The notes under the pieces: model-generated | What the model was told of the DNA's origin: nothing | Seen by the model: only the letters and a program-made list of their open reading frames with translations | The model's database searches: none | Made by a program: the position numbers and the translations under genes | NCBI GenBank assembly: GCA_017411605.1 | Contig: JAFQPR010000034.1 | Coordinates: forward strand, 18,365 to 82,364 | Reading direction: 5' to 3' | Origin: Clostridia bacterium | GTDB lineage: Bacteria; Bacillota; Clostridia; Oscillospirales; CAG-272 | Length of the DNA: 64,000 nt | In this document: in pieces, positions 35,246 through 43,145 of the stretch | Numbering within the stretch: the first letter of the stretch is position 1 | Layout of the letters: each line of letters begins with the position of its first letter

Positions 35246-35932
35246 TTATTTCAAAAATAATTTTCTTCCGACTCGAACGAGCGTTGAGCCCTCTTCTATG
35301 GCGACGCGATAGCTGTCACTCATACCCATAGAAAGGATCGGCTCGTCCTCGAAATATGAACTAAATTTATCAAAAAGCGCTTTGGTAAGACGGAAATATC
35401 CGCGTAGCTCCTCAGCATCGGAAACTGCGGGTCCCATTGTCATAAGCCCCGAGAGCTTAAGATTTTCAAAGGGGAGAATGCTCTCGATGAACCTCTCGGT
35501 ATCGGACGGTATAATTCCGTCCTTCTGCTCCTCCTCTGCCGAGTTGACCTCTACGAGGACGGGGATCTTTATCCCAAGCCTTTGCCCCTGTCTGTCAAGC
35601 TCCTTCGCGAGGGAGAGAGAGGCGAGAGAATGGATAAGAGCAGCCTTATCCGCTACGAGCTTCGCCTTGTTCGACTGAAGCGTGCCTATCTGATGAAGCT
35701 CGGGAGAAAGTCCCGCATCTGAAAGGAGCGCGCCTCGCCGCGCAAGCTCACCGGGGCGGTTTTCGCCTATTGCGTAAGCTCCGCTTCTGCAAAGGGCAAG
35801 AAGCTCCTCATCGCTGCCGCTTTTCGTGACCGCAACGAGCTTTGGCGGCTTTACGCCGACCTTGCCCGATAAAAGCTCTATCTCTTCCGTAAGAGCATCA
35901 AAATTCCGTTTAATATAACCGTAATCATTCAT
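35246..35932 (-). CDS. yggS: YggS/PLPBP family pyridoxal phosphate homeostasis protein
   Basis: A 228-residue single-domain alanine-racemase-fold protein that binds PLP and buffers its level. Blocks include KLVAVTKSGSDEELLAL (with the PLP Lys), GENRPGEL, HQIGTLQSNKAKLV, EVNSAEEEQKDGI, LSGLMTMGP and LSMGMSDSYRVAIEEGSTLVRVGRKLF. A longer reading from TTG 35968 is unlikely because the -10 box at 35974-35979 would place the transcript start about there, so ATG 35932 is chosen. Ribosome binding site is weak. Confidence 0.92.
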   Translation of the reverse strand: MNDYGYIKRNFDALTEEIELLSGKVGVKPPKLVAVTKSGSDEELLALCRSGAYAIGENRPGELARRGALLSDAGLSPELHQIGTLQSNKAKLVADKAALIHSLASLSLAKELDRQGQRLGIKIPVLVEVNSAEEEQKDGIIPSDTERFIESILPFENLKLSGLMTMGPAVSDAEELRGYFRLTKALFDKFSSYFEDEPILSMGMSDSYRVAIEEGSTLVRVGRKLFLK

Positions 35933-35946
35933 TCCGAATACCACTT

Positions 35947-35975
35947 TTGACAAATTATACTTCTTCAATTATGAT
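35947..35975 (+). promoter_or_regulatory. Plus-strand promoter upstream of mrnC (distal)
   Basis: TTGACA (35947-35952), 17-bp spacer, TATGAT (35970-35975). It overlaps the yggS promoter in the opposite direction. Confidence 0.5.
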
Positions 35976-36003
35976 TATACCATATACTTAAAGCGAATTT
36001 CAA
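35974..36003 (-). promoter_or_regulatory. Promoter of the yggS-sepF-lspA-rluD operon
   Basis: On the minus strand TTGAAA (35998-36003), 18-bp spacer and consensus TATAAT (35974-35979). Confidence 0.7.
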
Positions 36004-36033
36004 GAGTAAACTTAAAAATATTTTATATAACTA

Positions 36034-36062
36034 TTGATTTTATTAGGCAAATTTGGTATACT
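36034..36062 (+). promoter_or_regulatory. Promoter of the mrnC-hisS operon
   Basis: TTGATT (36034-36039), 17-bp spacer, TATACT (36057-36062), about 34 bp before the mrnC start. Confidence 0.7.
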
Positions 36063-36095
36063 GTTGTAATAAGAAAAACATCGGACGGTATAAAG

Positions 36096-36509
36096 ATGCA
36101 CGAAAAGGTTGTTGGAGCGGCTCTTCCGTCGGTTCTGGCGCTCTCGTATATAGGCGATGCGCGCCATTCGCTGTACGTGAGGACGATGCTCGTAAAGCGC
36201 GGAATATCAAAATCGGGCGAGCTCAACGAGCGCTCGCTTCATTACGTTACCGCGGAGGCTCAGGCTGAAGCCTACGGAAAAATCGAAGATAAGCTGCTTG
36301 ATGACGAAAAAGAGGTATTCCGTCGGGCGTATAACTCGACGCATTTGAATAAGCCGAAAAGAGCCTCGGGAAAGGACTATCGCACGGCGACGGGCTTTGA
36401 GGCTGTTATAGGTATGCTTTCGTATATCGGAGATGAAAAGAGAATAGAGGAGCTGCTCGATATAGCTCACTCGGACGAAGGAGATAAAAACGATGATTCA
36501 GAAAATTAA
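36096..36509 (+). CDS. mrnC: Mini-ribonuclease III
   Basis: A 137-residue RNase III-like nuclease without the double-stranded-RNA-binding domain. It trims 23S rRNA ends in Firmicutes. The core shows ALSYIGDARHSLYVR (with the catalytic Asp), NSTHLNKPKRASGKDYRTATGFEAVIGML and the second acidic cluster. In many Firmicutes mrnC sits beside cysS; here it is followed by hisS, whose start lies 17 bp inside this gene. Confidence 0.93.
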   Translation: MHEKVVGAALPSVLALSYIGDARHSLYVRTMLVKRGISKSGELNERSLHYVTAEAQAEAYGKIEDKLLDDEKEVFRRAYNSTHLNKPKRASGKDYRTATGFEAVIGMLSYIGDEKRIEELLDIAHSDEGDKNDDSEN

Positions 36510-37734
36510 AGGAACTATGGATATATTGCCGAATGAAACCCCTCTGTTCCGCTATATAGAAGGCGTGATGAGAGAAGAGGCGGAGAAGTACGGCTACGGC
36601 GAGATAAGAACTCCCACTATTGAGAATACCGAGCTTTTCGTCAGAGGTGTCGGCGATACGACTGACGTTGTTCAAAAGGAGATGTACACCTTTGCGGACA
36701 GAGATGACGGCGCGTCTATCTCTCTTCGTCCCGAGGGAACAGCATCGGTAGTCCGCGCTCTTATCGAGAACGGCAAGTATTCGGATACTATGCCCCTCAA
36801 GTATTACTATATAATCTCCTGCTTCCGTCACGAGAAGCCTCAGGCGGGCAGAAGCCGTGAGTTCTTCCAGTTCGGAACGGAGATGTTCGGCTCGGAGAGC
36901 CCCGCGTCCGACGCTACCGCAATCTCTCTTGCGGCGGCTGTTATAAGAAGACTCGGACTTAAGAACGTAACTCTTCACATAAATTCGATAGGCTGCAAGG
37001 AGTGCCGTCCCGCGTACCGCTCGGCTCTCGTTTCCTATTTCGAGTCTCACAAGGCGAAGCTTTGCGATAACTGTAAAAACCGACTCGACAAGAATCCCTT
37101 GCGTCTTCTTGACTGCAAGAATCCCGACTGTCAGATAATCGCGAAGGACGCTCCGAAAACTACCGAGCACCTCTGCTCTGAGTGCGAGTCGAAGTTCGAT
37201 ATGCTGAAAAGATCTCTCGATGCTATGGGCATTGAGTACGTTGTTGATTCCTCTATCGTAAGAGGTCTTGATTACTACACGGGTGCCGTGTTTGAGTTTA
37301 TCGCGGAAGGTATCGGCGCTCAGTCCACAGTTTGCGGCGGCGGCAGATACGACGGACTCGTTGAGTCTCTCGGCGGTCCTAAGCTCTCGGGTATAGGCTT
37401 CGGAATGGGACTTACCCGTATCATCCTCGCGATGAAGGAGCAGGGACTTGACGTGATAGCAGCTCCCCCCGTATCGCTCTACGTTGCGGCTCTCGGCGAG
37501 CGCGCTATGGTAAAGGCTCTTGAGATTACCGAAAGGCAAAGACGCGACGGTAAGATATGCGAGTGCGATATCGTCGGCAGAAGCCTTAAGGCGCAGATGA
37601 AGTATGCGAATAAAATCGGCGCGCAGTATACGCTTATTATCGGCGACTCCGAGATTGACGCGGGCCGCGCTCAGCTCAGAAATATGCAGGACGGAACGCA
37701 GACCGAGGTTGAGCTGGATAACTTCACTATATAA
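36493..37734 (+). CDS. hisS: Histidyl-tRNA synthetase
   Basis: Class II aminoacyl-tRNA synthetase charging tRNA-His. Within 413 residues are motif 1 region TPTIENTELFVRGVG, motif 2 with RPEGTASVVRA and FRHEKPQAGRSREFFQFG, the His-binding RGLDYYTGAVFE, and motif 3 GIGFGMGLTRI, then a C-terminal anticodon-binding domain ending in a short variable tail. A four-Cys cluster (CDNCKNRL and CKNPDC, about residues 190-215) suggests a zinc-stabilised insertion. AAGGAG precedes the ATG at 36493. Confidence 0.96.
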   Translation: MIQKIKGTMDILPNETPLFRYIEGVMREEAEKYGYGEIRTPTIENTELFVRGVGDTTDVVQKEMYTFADRDDGASISLRPEGTASVVRALIENGKYSDTMPLKYYYIISCFRHEKPQAGRSREFFQFGTEMFGSESPASDATAISLAAAVIRRLGLKNVTLHINSIGCKECRPAYRSALVSYFESHKAKLCDNCKNRLDKNPLRLLDCKNPDCQIIAKDAPKTTEHLCSECESKFDMLKRSLDAMGIEYVVDSSIVRGLDYYTGAVFEFIAEGIGAQSTVCGGGRYDGLVESLGGPKLSGIGFGMGLTRIILAMKEQGLDVIAAPPVSLYVAALGERAMVKALEITERQRRDGKICECDIVGRSLKAQMKYANKIGAQYTLIIGDSEIDAGRAQLRNMQDGTQTEVELDNFTI

Positions 37735-37775
37735 CGTTAAGATAAACAATTTATAAGCTCCGAAAGCGAGCGCAC

Positions 37776-37813
37776 AGGACTGTCTTGAATGCGAATTTTG
37801 GACAGTCCTTTTT
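37776..37813 (+). terminator. Rho-independent terminator after hisS
   Basis: A perfect 9-bp stem (37776-37784 with 37801-37809), 16-nt loop, followed by TTTTT. Confidence 0.85.
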
Positions 37814-37872
37814 GAGAAAAGTTTAGTTTTGTAAATAATTATTTTCAAAAAACGCAAGAAAGGAAGCCTTTT

Positions 37873-40002
37873 ATGAAGGATAGACGCGAATTTTTACCCG
37901 TATCAATGCAGGACGTCAGAGAGCGCAATTGGTCGGAGGTAGACTTTGTTTACGTATCGGGTGACGCATACGTGGACCACCCCTCGTTCGGCGTGTCGAT
38001 AATCAGCCGTGTTCTTGAAGCGGAAGGCTTCAGGGTTGCAATCCTTGCACAGCCCGATTATAAGAGCACCGAGGATTTTAAAAGATTCGGCAGACCGAGA
38101 CTCGGATTTCTCGTCACCTCGGGTAATATCGACTCGATGGTAGCTCACTATACCGTATCAAAAAAGAAAAGAACCTACGATTATTACAGCGCGGGAGGTA
38201 AAATGGGCGCCCGTCCCGACAGAGCGGTGATAGTCTACTGTAATAGAATAAGAGAAGCGTACGGCGACGTTCCGATCATAATAGGCGGGCTTGAAGCATC
38301 GCTCCGCCGCTTTGCGCACTACGATTATTGGGACGACCGTGTGAGAAGAAGTATACTCGTTGACTCGCGCGCGGATATTCTGACGTACGGAATGGGAGAG
38401 AATATCCTTATACGTATAGCGAAGCTTCTTGACCGCGGTGTGCCGATAAAGAAGATACGCGATGTTCGCGGCACGGTATATCTCTCAAAGACAGGCGAGA
38501 AGATAAACTATCCTCACGTTGAAACCTATGACTACGACGTACTCAAAACCGATAAGGAAGCTTACGCTAAATCCTTTGCCGCGCAGTACAGAAATACCGA
38601 TTCGGTAAGAGGTAAGGCTATCGTTGAATACTACGGAGATAAGATGCTCGTGCAGAATCCGCCGATGCCCCCTCTGGAAAGAGAAGAGCTTGACCGTGTT
38701 TACTCTTTACCCTACGCGAGGGATTATCACCCCGATTACGAGACGTTTGGCGGAGTCCCCGCGATAACCGAGGTCAAGTTCTCCATAACGCATAACAGAG
38801 GCTGCTTCGGCGCGTGCAACTTCTGCGCTATCGCATTCCATCAGGGCAGAGAGGTGCGCTCGAGGAGCGAGGAAAGCGTTGTACGCGAGGCAGAGATAAT
38901 AGCGAAGATGCCCGACTTCAAGGGCTACATAAACGACGTCGGCGGCCCTACCGCAAACTTCAGATATCCCTCCTGCAAGCAACAGAGCGAATGCGGCGTA
39001 TGCCCGAATAAAAAGTGCCTTGCCCCAACCCCGTGTAAGAATCTCGAGGTCGACCACTCGGAATATATGCATATGCTGTCCGAGATAGAGAAGATAAAGG
39101 GAATAAAGAAGGTCTTTATCCGCTCGGGAATCCGCTTTGATTACCTTATCTACGATAAGGATGATTCCTTCTTCAGAAAGCTCGTCACCGATCACGTATC
39201 GGGTCAGCTCAAGGTTGCCCCCGAGCACTGCGCGAACAACGCGCTTCTTATGATGGGTAAGCCCTCGGTTGACGTCTACGAGCGCTTCAGAAAGAAATAC
39301 TTCGAGCTTTGCGATAAGGCGGGGCTCGAGCAGTATCTTGTTCCGTACCTTATGTCGAGCCACCCGGGAACTACTATGGCTGATGCCGTAGAGATGGCTC
39401 TCTGGCTCAAAAAGTGGGGTTACTCACCCGAACAGGTGCAGGATTTTTACCCGACACCCGGAACAATCTCAACGGTTATGTACTACACGGGTATTCACCC
39501 GATGACGGGTAAGCGTGTTAACGTGACCACCGATTATCACGAAAAGCAGCTTCAGCGCGCGCTCCTTCAGTACTCAAGACCCGAAAACGCGAATCTCGTT
39601 CGCGAGGCTCTGCGTCTTGCGGGCAGAGAGGACCTTATCGGCAACTCTCCCGAGTGCCTTGTTCGCCCCGCATTCTCGGGCGCGGGTAAGTCGGGCTACG
39701 CGAAGCCTCACTCGAAAAAAGAGGGAGCGCATCATTCGGAGTGGGAAAAGAAGAGCTCCTCTCGTACCGTGTCAAAAGCTGCGGATAAAAGAGGACGCAC
39801 GGGTGGCGCTCGTTCCAAAGCCTCAAATGTGAAAACCCCGAACGCAAGAAACGCCGGCATCGCGTCTTCCGACGTCAGAAGGACGAAAAAGAGCAAGCTT
39901 GATCGCGTTTTCGGTGAGAATGCCGATAGGATCAGGCGCGAGGCGGACAGAGTGTCCGCTACTCGCAAGTCGGGAGCTAAAAAACGCAAAAACAGCCGTT
40001 AA
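37873..40002 (+). CDS. YgiQ family radical SAM protein
   Basis: A 709-residue protein. The N-terminal domain (FVYVSGDAYVDHPSFG) precedes the radical SAM core with the cluster motif CFGACNFC (CxxxCxxC, about residue 313) and an accessory Cys-rich stretch CGVCPNKKCLAPTPC (about 375), then SHPGTTMADAVEMA and the DUF3362-type EQVQDFYPTPGTISTVMYYTG. The last 100 residues are basic and low in complexity. The reaction is not established for the family. AAGAAAGGAAG lies before the ATG. Confidence 0.93.
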   Translation: MKDRREFLPVSMQDVRERNWSEVDFVYVSGDAYVDHPSFGVSIISRVLEAEGFRVAILAQPDYKSTEDFKRFGRPRLGFLVTSGNIDSMVAHYTVSKKKRTYDYYSAGGKMGARPDRAVIVYCNRIREAYGDVPIIIGGLEASLRRFAHYDYWDDRVRRSILVDSRADILTYGMGENILIRIAKLLDRGVPIKKIRDVRGTVYLSKTGEKINYPHVETYDYDVLKTDKEAYAKSFAAQYRNTDSVRGKAIVEYYGDKMLVQNPPMPPLEREELDRVYSLPYARDYHPDYETFGGVPAITEVKFSITHNRGCFGACNFCAIAFHQGREVRSRSEESVVREAEIIAKMPDFKGYINDVGGPTANFRYPSCKQQSECGVCPNKKCLAPTPCKNLEVDHSEYMHMLSEIEKIKGIKKVFIRSGIRFDYLIYDKDDSFFRKLVTDHVSGQLKVAPEHCANNALLMMGKPSVDVYERFRKKYFELCDKAGLEQYLVPYLMSSHPGTTMADAVEMALWLKKWGYSPEQVQDFYPTPGTISTVMYYTGIHPMTGKRVNVTTDYHEKQLQRALLQYSRPENANLVREALRLAGREDLIGNSPECLVRPAFSGAGKSGYAKPHSKKEGAHHSEWEKKSSSRTVSKAADKRGRTGGARSKASNVKTPNARNAGIASSDVRRTKKSKLDRVFGENADRIRREADRVSATRKSGAKKRKNSR

Positions 40003-40463
40003 CGGCGATTAGCTTCGGATATATTACGAATTAAAAGCGTAAAAAACATCGGCAGAAAATTATTAGACTGAAGTATGCCGTGTCTTTTCGCAAAATGCAG
40101 GAATTTATATCAAAAAACGGAAAAAGGATATTTTTTATTCATAAAACTTATCCACATACTCCACAGTGGAAACGGTGGAAAACTTGAGTGAATTAAGCCG
40201 AAAATAAAAAAAGACCTTGAAAATCAAGGCTGAGTTATCCACACTTTTCCACATTCTCCACAAATTTGGCTGTGGAAAACCTATATGCATACGAAATGGA
40301 ATATATGCAAAAATAACCGAAAAGAATAGTTGTGTGACAGGCATTGTAAATAAAAGCTTTCGCGCTTGTCCCATCAGTTTTCGCAAAAGGAAATAAGAAA
40401 AACGAGTAATTTTTGCGAATGCGCGGAATATTCGGTAAAAAGACACAGAAAGAAAGCGTATTT
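40003..40463. other. Gene-free region with DnaA-box cluster (candidate origin, DnaA titration or regulatory site)
   Basis: Two exact TTATCCACA boxes (40148-40156 and 40235-40243) are accompanied by close variants TACTCCACA (40157), TTTTCCACA (40245), TTCTCCACA (40254), and, on the opposite strand, TTTTCCACC (40174-40182) and TTTTCCACA (40271-40279). All lie within 132 bp. A run of A/T-rich sequence (40114-40147) abuts them. This density is far above chance. dnaA is not in the window, and genes on both sides point the same way, so an origin is not proven. Nothing else was seen in the rest of the region. Confidence 0.7.
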
Positions 40464-42881
40464 ATGAAAAATATTGATCTTGAATATACGAAAGCAAAGA
40501 GAGCGCTCTTTGACAAGGTGTATGAAGAAAAGCTGAATCCCGAGCAGTGCCGCGCCGTGTTCACCGCGAAAGGACCTTTGCTTGTTCTTGCGGGCGCGGG
40601 AAGCGGTAAGACTACCGTTCTTGTTAACAGGATAGCCTACCTGATAAGATACGGAAACGCATACTTTTCCGATAGTGTTCCGAGCGCGGTATCCGAGGAG
40701 ACGGTTGATGCGCTCAGAGAGGCTGTCAATATCGCGCCGTCCGAAATAGAGGAGATACTTCCCGAGTTTATAACCGAGCCCGTATCTCCGTGGTCTGTTC
40801 TCGCGATAACCTTCACCAACAAGGCGGCGCGCGAGATAAAGGACAGACTTCAGGCTGCATTTGAGGATAAGAGCATCACCGACGCTATATGGGCGGGAAC
40901 GTTCCACTCGGTGTGCCTCCGTATACTCCGTAAGTACGGCGAGCGGCTTGGATACAGAAGCGGTTTTTCCATATACGATACAGACGATAGCAAGCGTATG
41001 ATAATCGCGTGTATGCGCGAGCTTGATATAGACGAAAAAAGGCTCTCCCCGAAATCGGTTGCAAACATAATCAGTCGCGCGAAGGATAAGCTCGAGGGAC
41101 CCGATAAGTTTGAGGTCACTCACGATCCGAGAAGCCGCGACGTTCAAAAAATCTACGAGCTCTATCAGAAAAAGCTTATGGCGAACAATGCCGTGGATTT
41201 TGACGATATAATTATGAAAACGGTCGAGCTTCTTCGCGCGGACGACGAGGTAAGAGAATACTATCAGAATAAATTCAAATATATCCTCGTTGACGAGTAT
41301 CAGGATACCAACTACGCGCAGTTCGTTCTCACCGCGACCCTTGCGGAAAAGCACAGAAATATAATGGTAGTAGGTGATGATGACCAGAGCATATACCGCT
41401 TCCGCGGAGCTACGGTCGAGAATATCCTTAATTTTGACAAGACCTATCCCGATGCGACGGTAGTCAAGCTCGAGCAGAACTACCGTTCCACAGAAACTAT
41501 TCTTGACGCAGCGAACGCAATTATTCACAATAACGGAAAAAGGCATGAAAAAAGTCTTTGGAGCGATAAGGGCAGAGGTGAGAAGATAACTCTCCGCGAG
41601 GTCGGCGACCAGAACGAGGAGGGAAGATACATTATCGACTGCATCAGCAGGGGCGTGCGTAATTCGGGACGAAAATATTCCGACTATGCAATCCTTTACC
41701 GCGTAAATGAGCTTGCTCGTTCTCTTGAGACGAGCTTTGCGAAAAGCGGCGTGCCGTACAGAATCCTCGGTGGCACGAGATTCTACGACCGCAAGGAAAT
41801 ACGCGATATGATAGCCTACCTTTCGGTCATCAATACGACGAGCGATTCGCTCCGCCTTAAGAGAATAATAAACGAGCCTAAAAGGAAGATAGGAAACGCC
41901 ACGGTCGAGGCGATAGAGAGCATATCAAACCTTGAGGGGCTCTCGATGTTCGAGGTAATGAAGAGGGCGGACGAGTACGTTTCCTTAGCCAAGATCCGAG
42001 ATAAGCTTCTCGCGTTTACTTCTCTTATCGACGGAATAATTTCCGAGGGCGGCAGAGTATCGGATACCGTTGCCAAGGTCTTTGAGCGAAGCGGCTATCA
42101 CGAGATGCTTGAAGCTGAGGGCTTCGAGGGTGAAGGTAAGATAGATAACGTCAACGAGCTTATAGCGGGCGCGCTTGAGTACGAGGGACGCTGTATTGAA
42201 AACGGAACCGAGCCGACGCTCTCGGGATACCTTGAGGATATCGCTCTTGTCAGCGACGTTGATAAGTATGACGACGAGGCGGACGCGGTAGTCCTTATGA
42301 CGGTTCATTCGGCAAAGGGACTTGAGTTCCCGATAGTATTCCTTGCGGGAATGGAGGACGGAATATTCCCCTCGGAGCAGAATATGCACGATGAGGACGA
42401 GATGAGTGAGGAGCGCCGTCTTGCCTACGTAGCCATAACCCGTGCTAAAGAAAAGCTGTATATCACCTATGCGAAAAACAGAATGATGTACGGCAAAACA
42501 AGCTATAATATGCTCTCGGTATTCATTCGCCGCGAGGTCCCCGAAGAGCTTCTTGAAAAGCAGCTACCGAGGCGCGAGCCGCCGAGAGGCGCGGCATCCT
42601 ATTTCAGACCCGAGAGGCGCGGCGCGGAGTTTGCTCCCGCATCGTCAAGGTCGGAGATACGCAGAACTCCCGATATCTTCGGCGCGCAGAAACGGCGCGA
42701 CGCGGCAAGCTTCGGTATTGAGAGATTTGCTCCGGGCACGGTAGTAAACCATACCGCATTCGGCGAGGGCGTGATAATTTCCGCGCGCGATATGGGCGGA
42801 GATATCCTTTACGAGGTTGATTTCAAATCGGTAGGCAAGAAGAAGCTTATGGCGACGTTCGCGAAGCTTACGAGAAAGTGA
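40464..42881 (+). CDS. pcrA: ATP-dependent DNA helicase PcrA/UvrD
   Basis: A superfamily 1A helicase in repair and replication restart. The 805-residue protein has GAGSGKTT (motif I), FTNKAAREIKDRL (Ia), VDEYQDTN (II), VVGDDDQSIYRFRGA (III), LEQNYRSTETIL (IV), LMTVHSAKGLEFPIVFLAGMEDGIFP (V) and EERRLAYVAITRAKEKLYI (VI). The C-terminus carries a Tudor-like domain, VVNHTAFGEGVI. The ATG at 40464 is chosen over an upstream in-frame ATG at 40413, since the conserved part starts just after it. The insertion around residues 60-100 resembles clostridial PcrA. Confidence 0.95.
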   Translation: MKNIDLEYTKAKRALFDKVYEEKLNPEQCRAVFTAKGPLLVLAGAGSGKTTVLVNRIAYLIRYGNAYFSDSVPSAVSEETVDALREAVNIAPSEIEEILPEFITEPVSPWSVLAITFTNKAAREIKDRLQAAFEDKSITDAIWAGTFHSVCLRILRKYGERLGYRSGFSIYDTDDSKRMIIACMRELDIDEKRLSPKSVANIISRAKDKLEGPDKFEVTHDPRSRDVQKIYELYQKKLMANNAVDFDDIIMKTVELLRADDEVREYYQNKFKYILVDEYQDTNYAQFVLTATLAEKHRNIMVVGDDDQSIYRFRGATVENILNFDKTYPDATVVKLEQNYRSTETILDAANAIIHNNGKRHEKSLWSDKGRGEKITLREVGDQNEEGRYIIDCISRGVRNSGRKYSDYAILYRVNELARSLETSFAKSGVPYRILGGTRFYDRKEIRDMIAYLSVINTTSDSLRLKRIINEPKRKIGNATVEAIESISNLEGLSMFEVMKRADEYVSLAKIRDKLLAFTSLIDGIISEGGRVSDTVAKVFERSGYHEMLEAEGFEGEGKIDNVNELIAGALEYEGRCIENGTEPTLSGYLEDIALVSDVDKYDDEADAVVLMTVHSAKGLEFPIVFLAGMEDGIFPSEQNMHDEDEMSEERRLAYVAITRAKEKLYITYAKNRMMYGKTSYNMLSVFIRREVPEELLEKQLPRREPPRGAASYFRPERRGAEFAPASSRSEIRRTPDIFGAQKRRDAASFGIERFAPGTVVNHTAFGEGVIISARDMGGDILYEVDFKSVGKKKLMATFAKLTRK

Positions 42882-43004
42882 TAAGCCTAGAGCTTTTGCC
42901 GCCTGACAAAGGGGAATTAGCCACGCGGCTATGCGCGTGAATCGGAACTGAGGCGTAACGTGCGAAGCAACGTATACCCATAAGGTTTTGCAGACAATTT
43001 GCAC

Positions 43005-43080
43005 AAAAAGAGAAAAGACGATTTGTATAAGAGGTAGAAAGATTTTTTTATCTGCCTCTTATCTTCGTTTTTTCTCTTTT
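43005..43080 (+). terminator. Long hairpin terminator after pcrA
   Basis: An inner 10-bp stem (AAGAGGTAGA with TCTGCCTCTT, about 43029-43059) and an outer arm (43005-43021 with 43064-43079) form one long, imperfect hairpin ending in T-rich sequence. The rest of the 264-bp gap 42882-43004 holds only short imperfect palindromes. Confidence 0.6.
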
Positions 43081-43145
43081 AATTTTTTTAAAACTATGAT
43101 ATTATTTATCTGTAAAACTATATAAATCTTTAAAAGGAGATAAAA

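Noticed and set aside
36406-37857. A 483-codon open frame on the minus strand opposite hisS
   Set aside because: It is antisense to a clear histidyl-tRNA synthetase, has no ribosome binding site and low-complexity, basic content typical of shadow frames.
40003-40463. Firm call of a chromosomal replication origin
   Set aside because: dnaA and dnaN are not in the window and flanking genes run in the same direction; only a DnaA-box cluster is claimed.
40374-41546. A 390-codon minus-strand frame opposite pcrA
   Set aside because: It overlaps the helicase motifs of pcrA in full and starts without a ribosome binding site.
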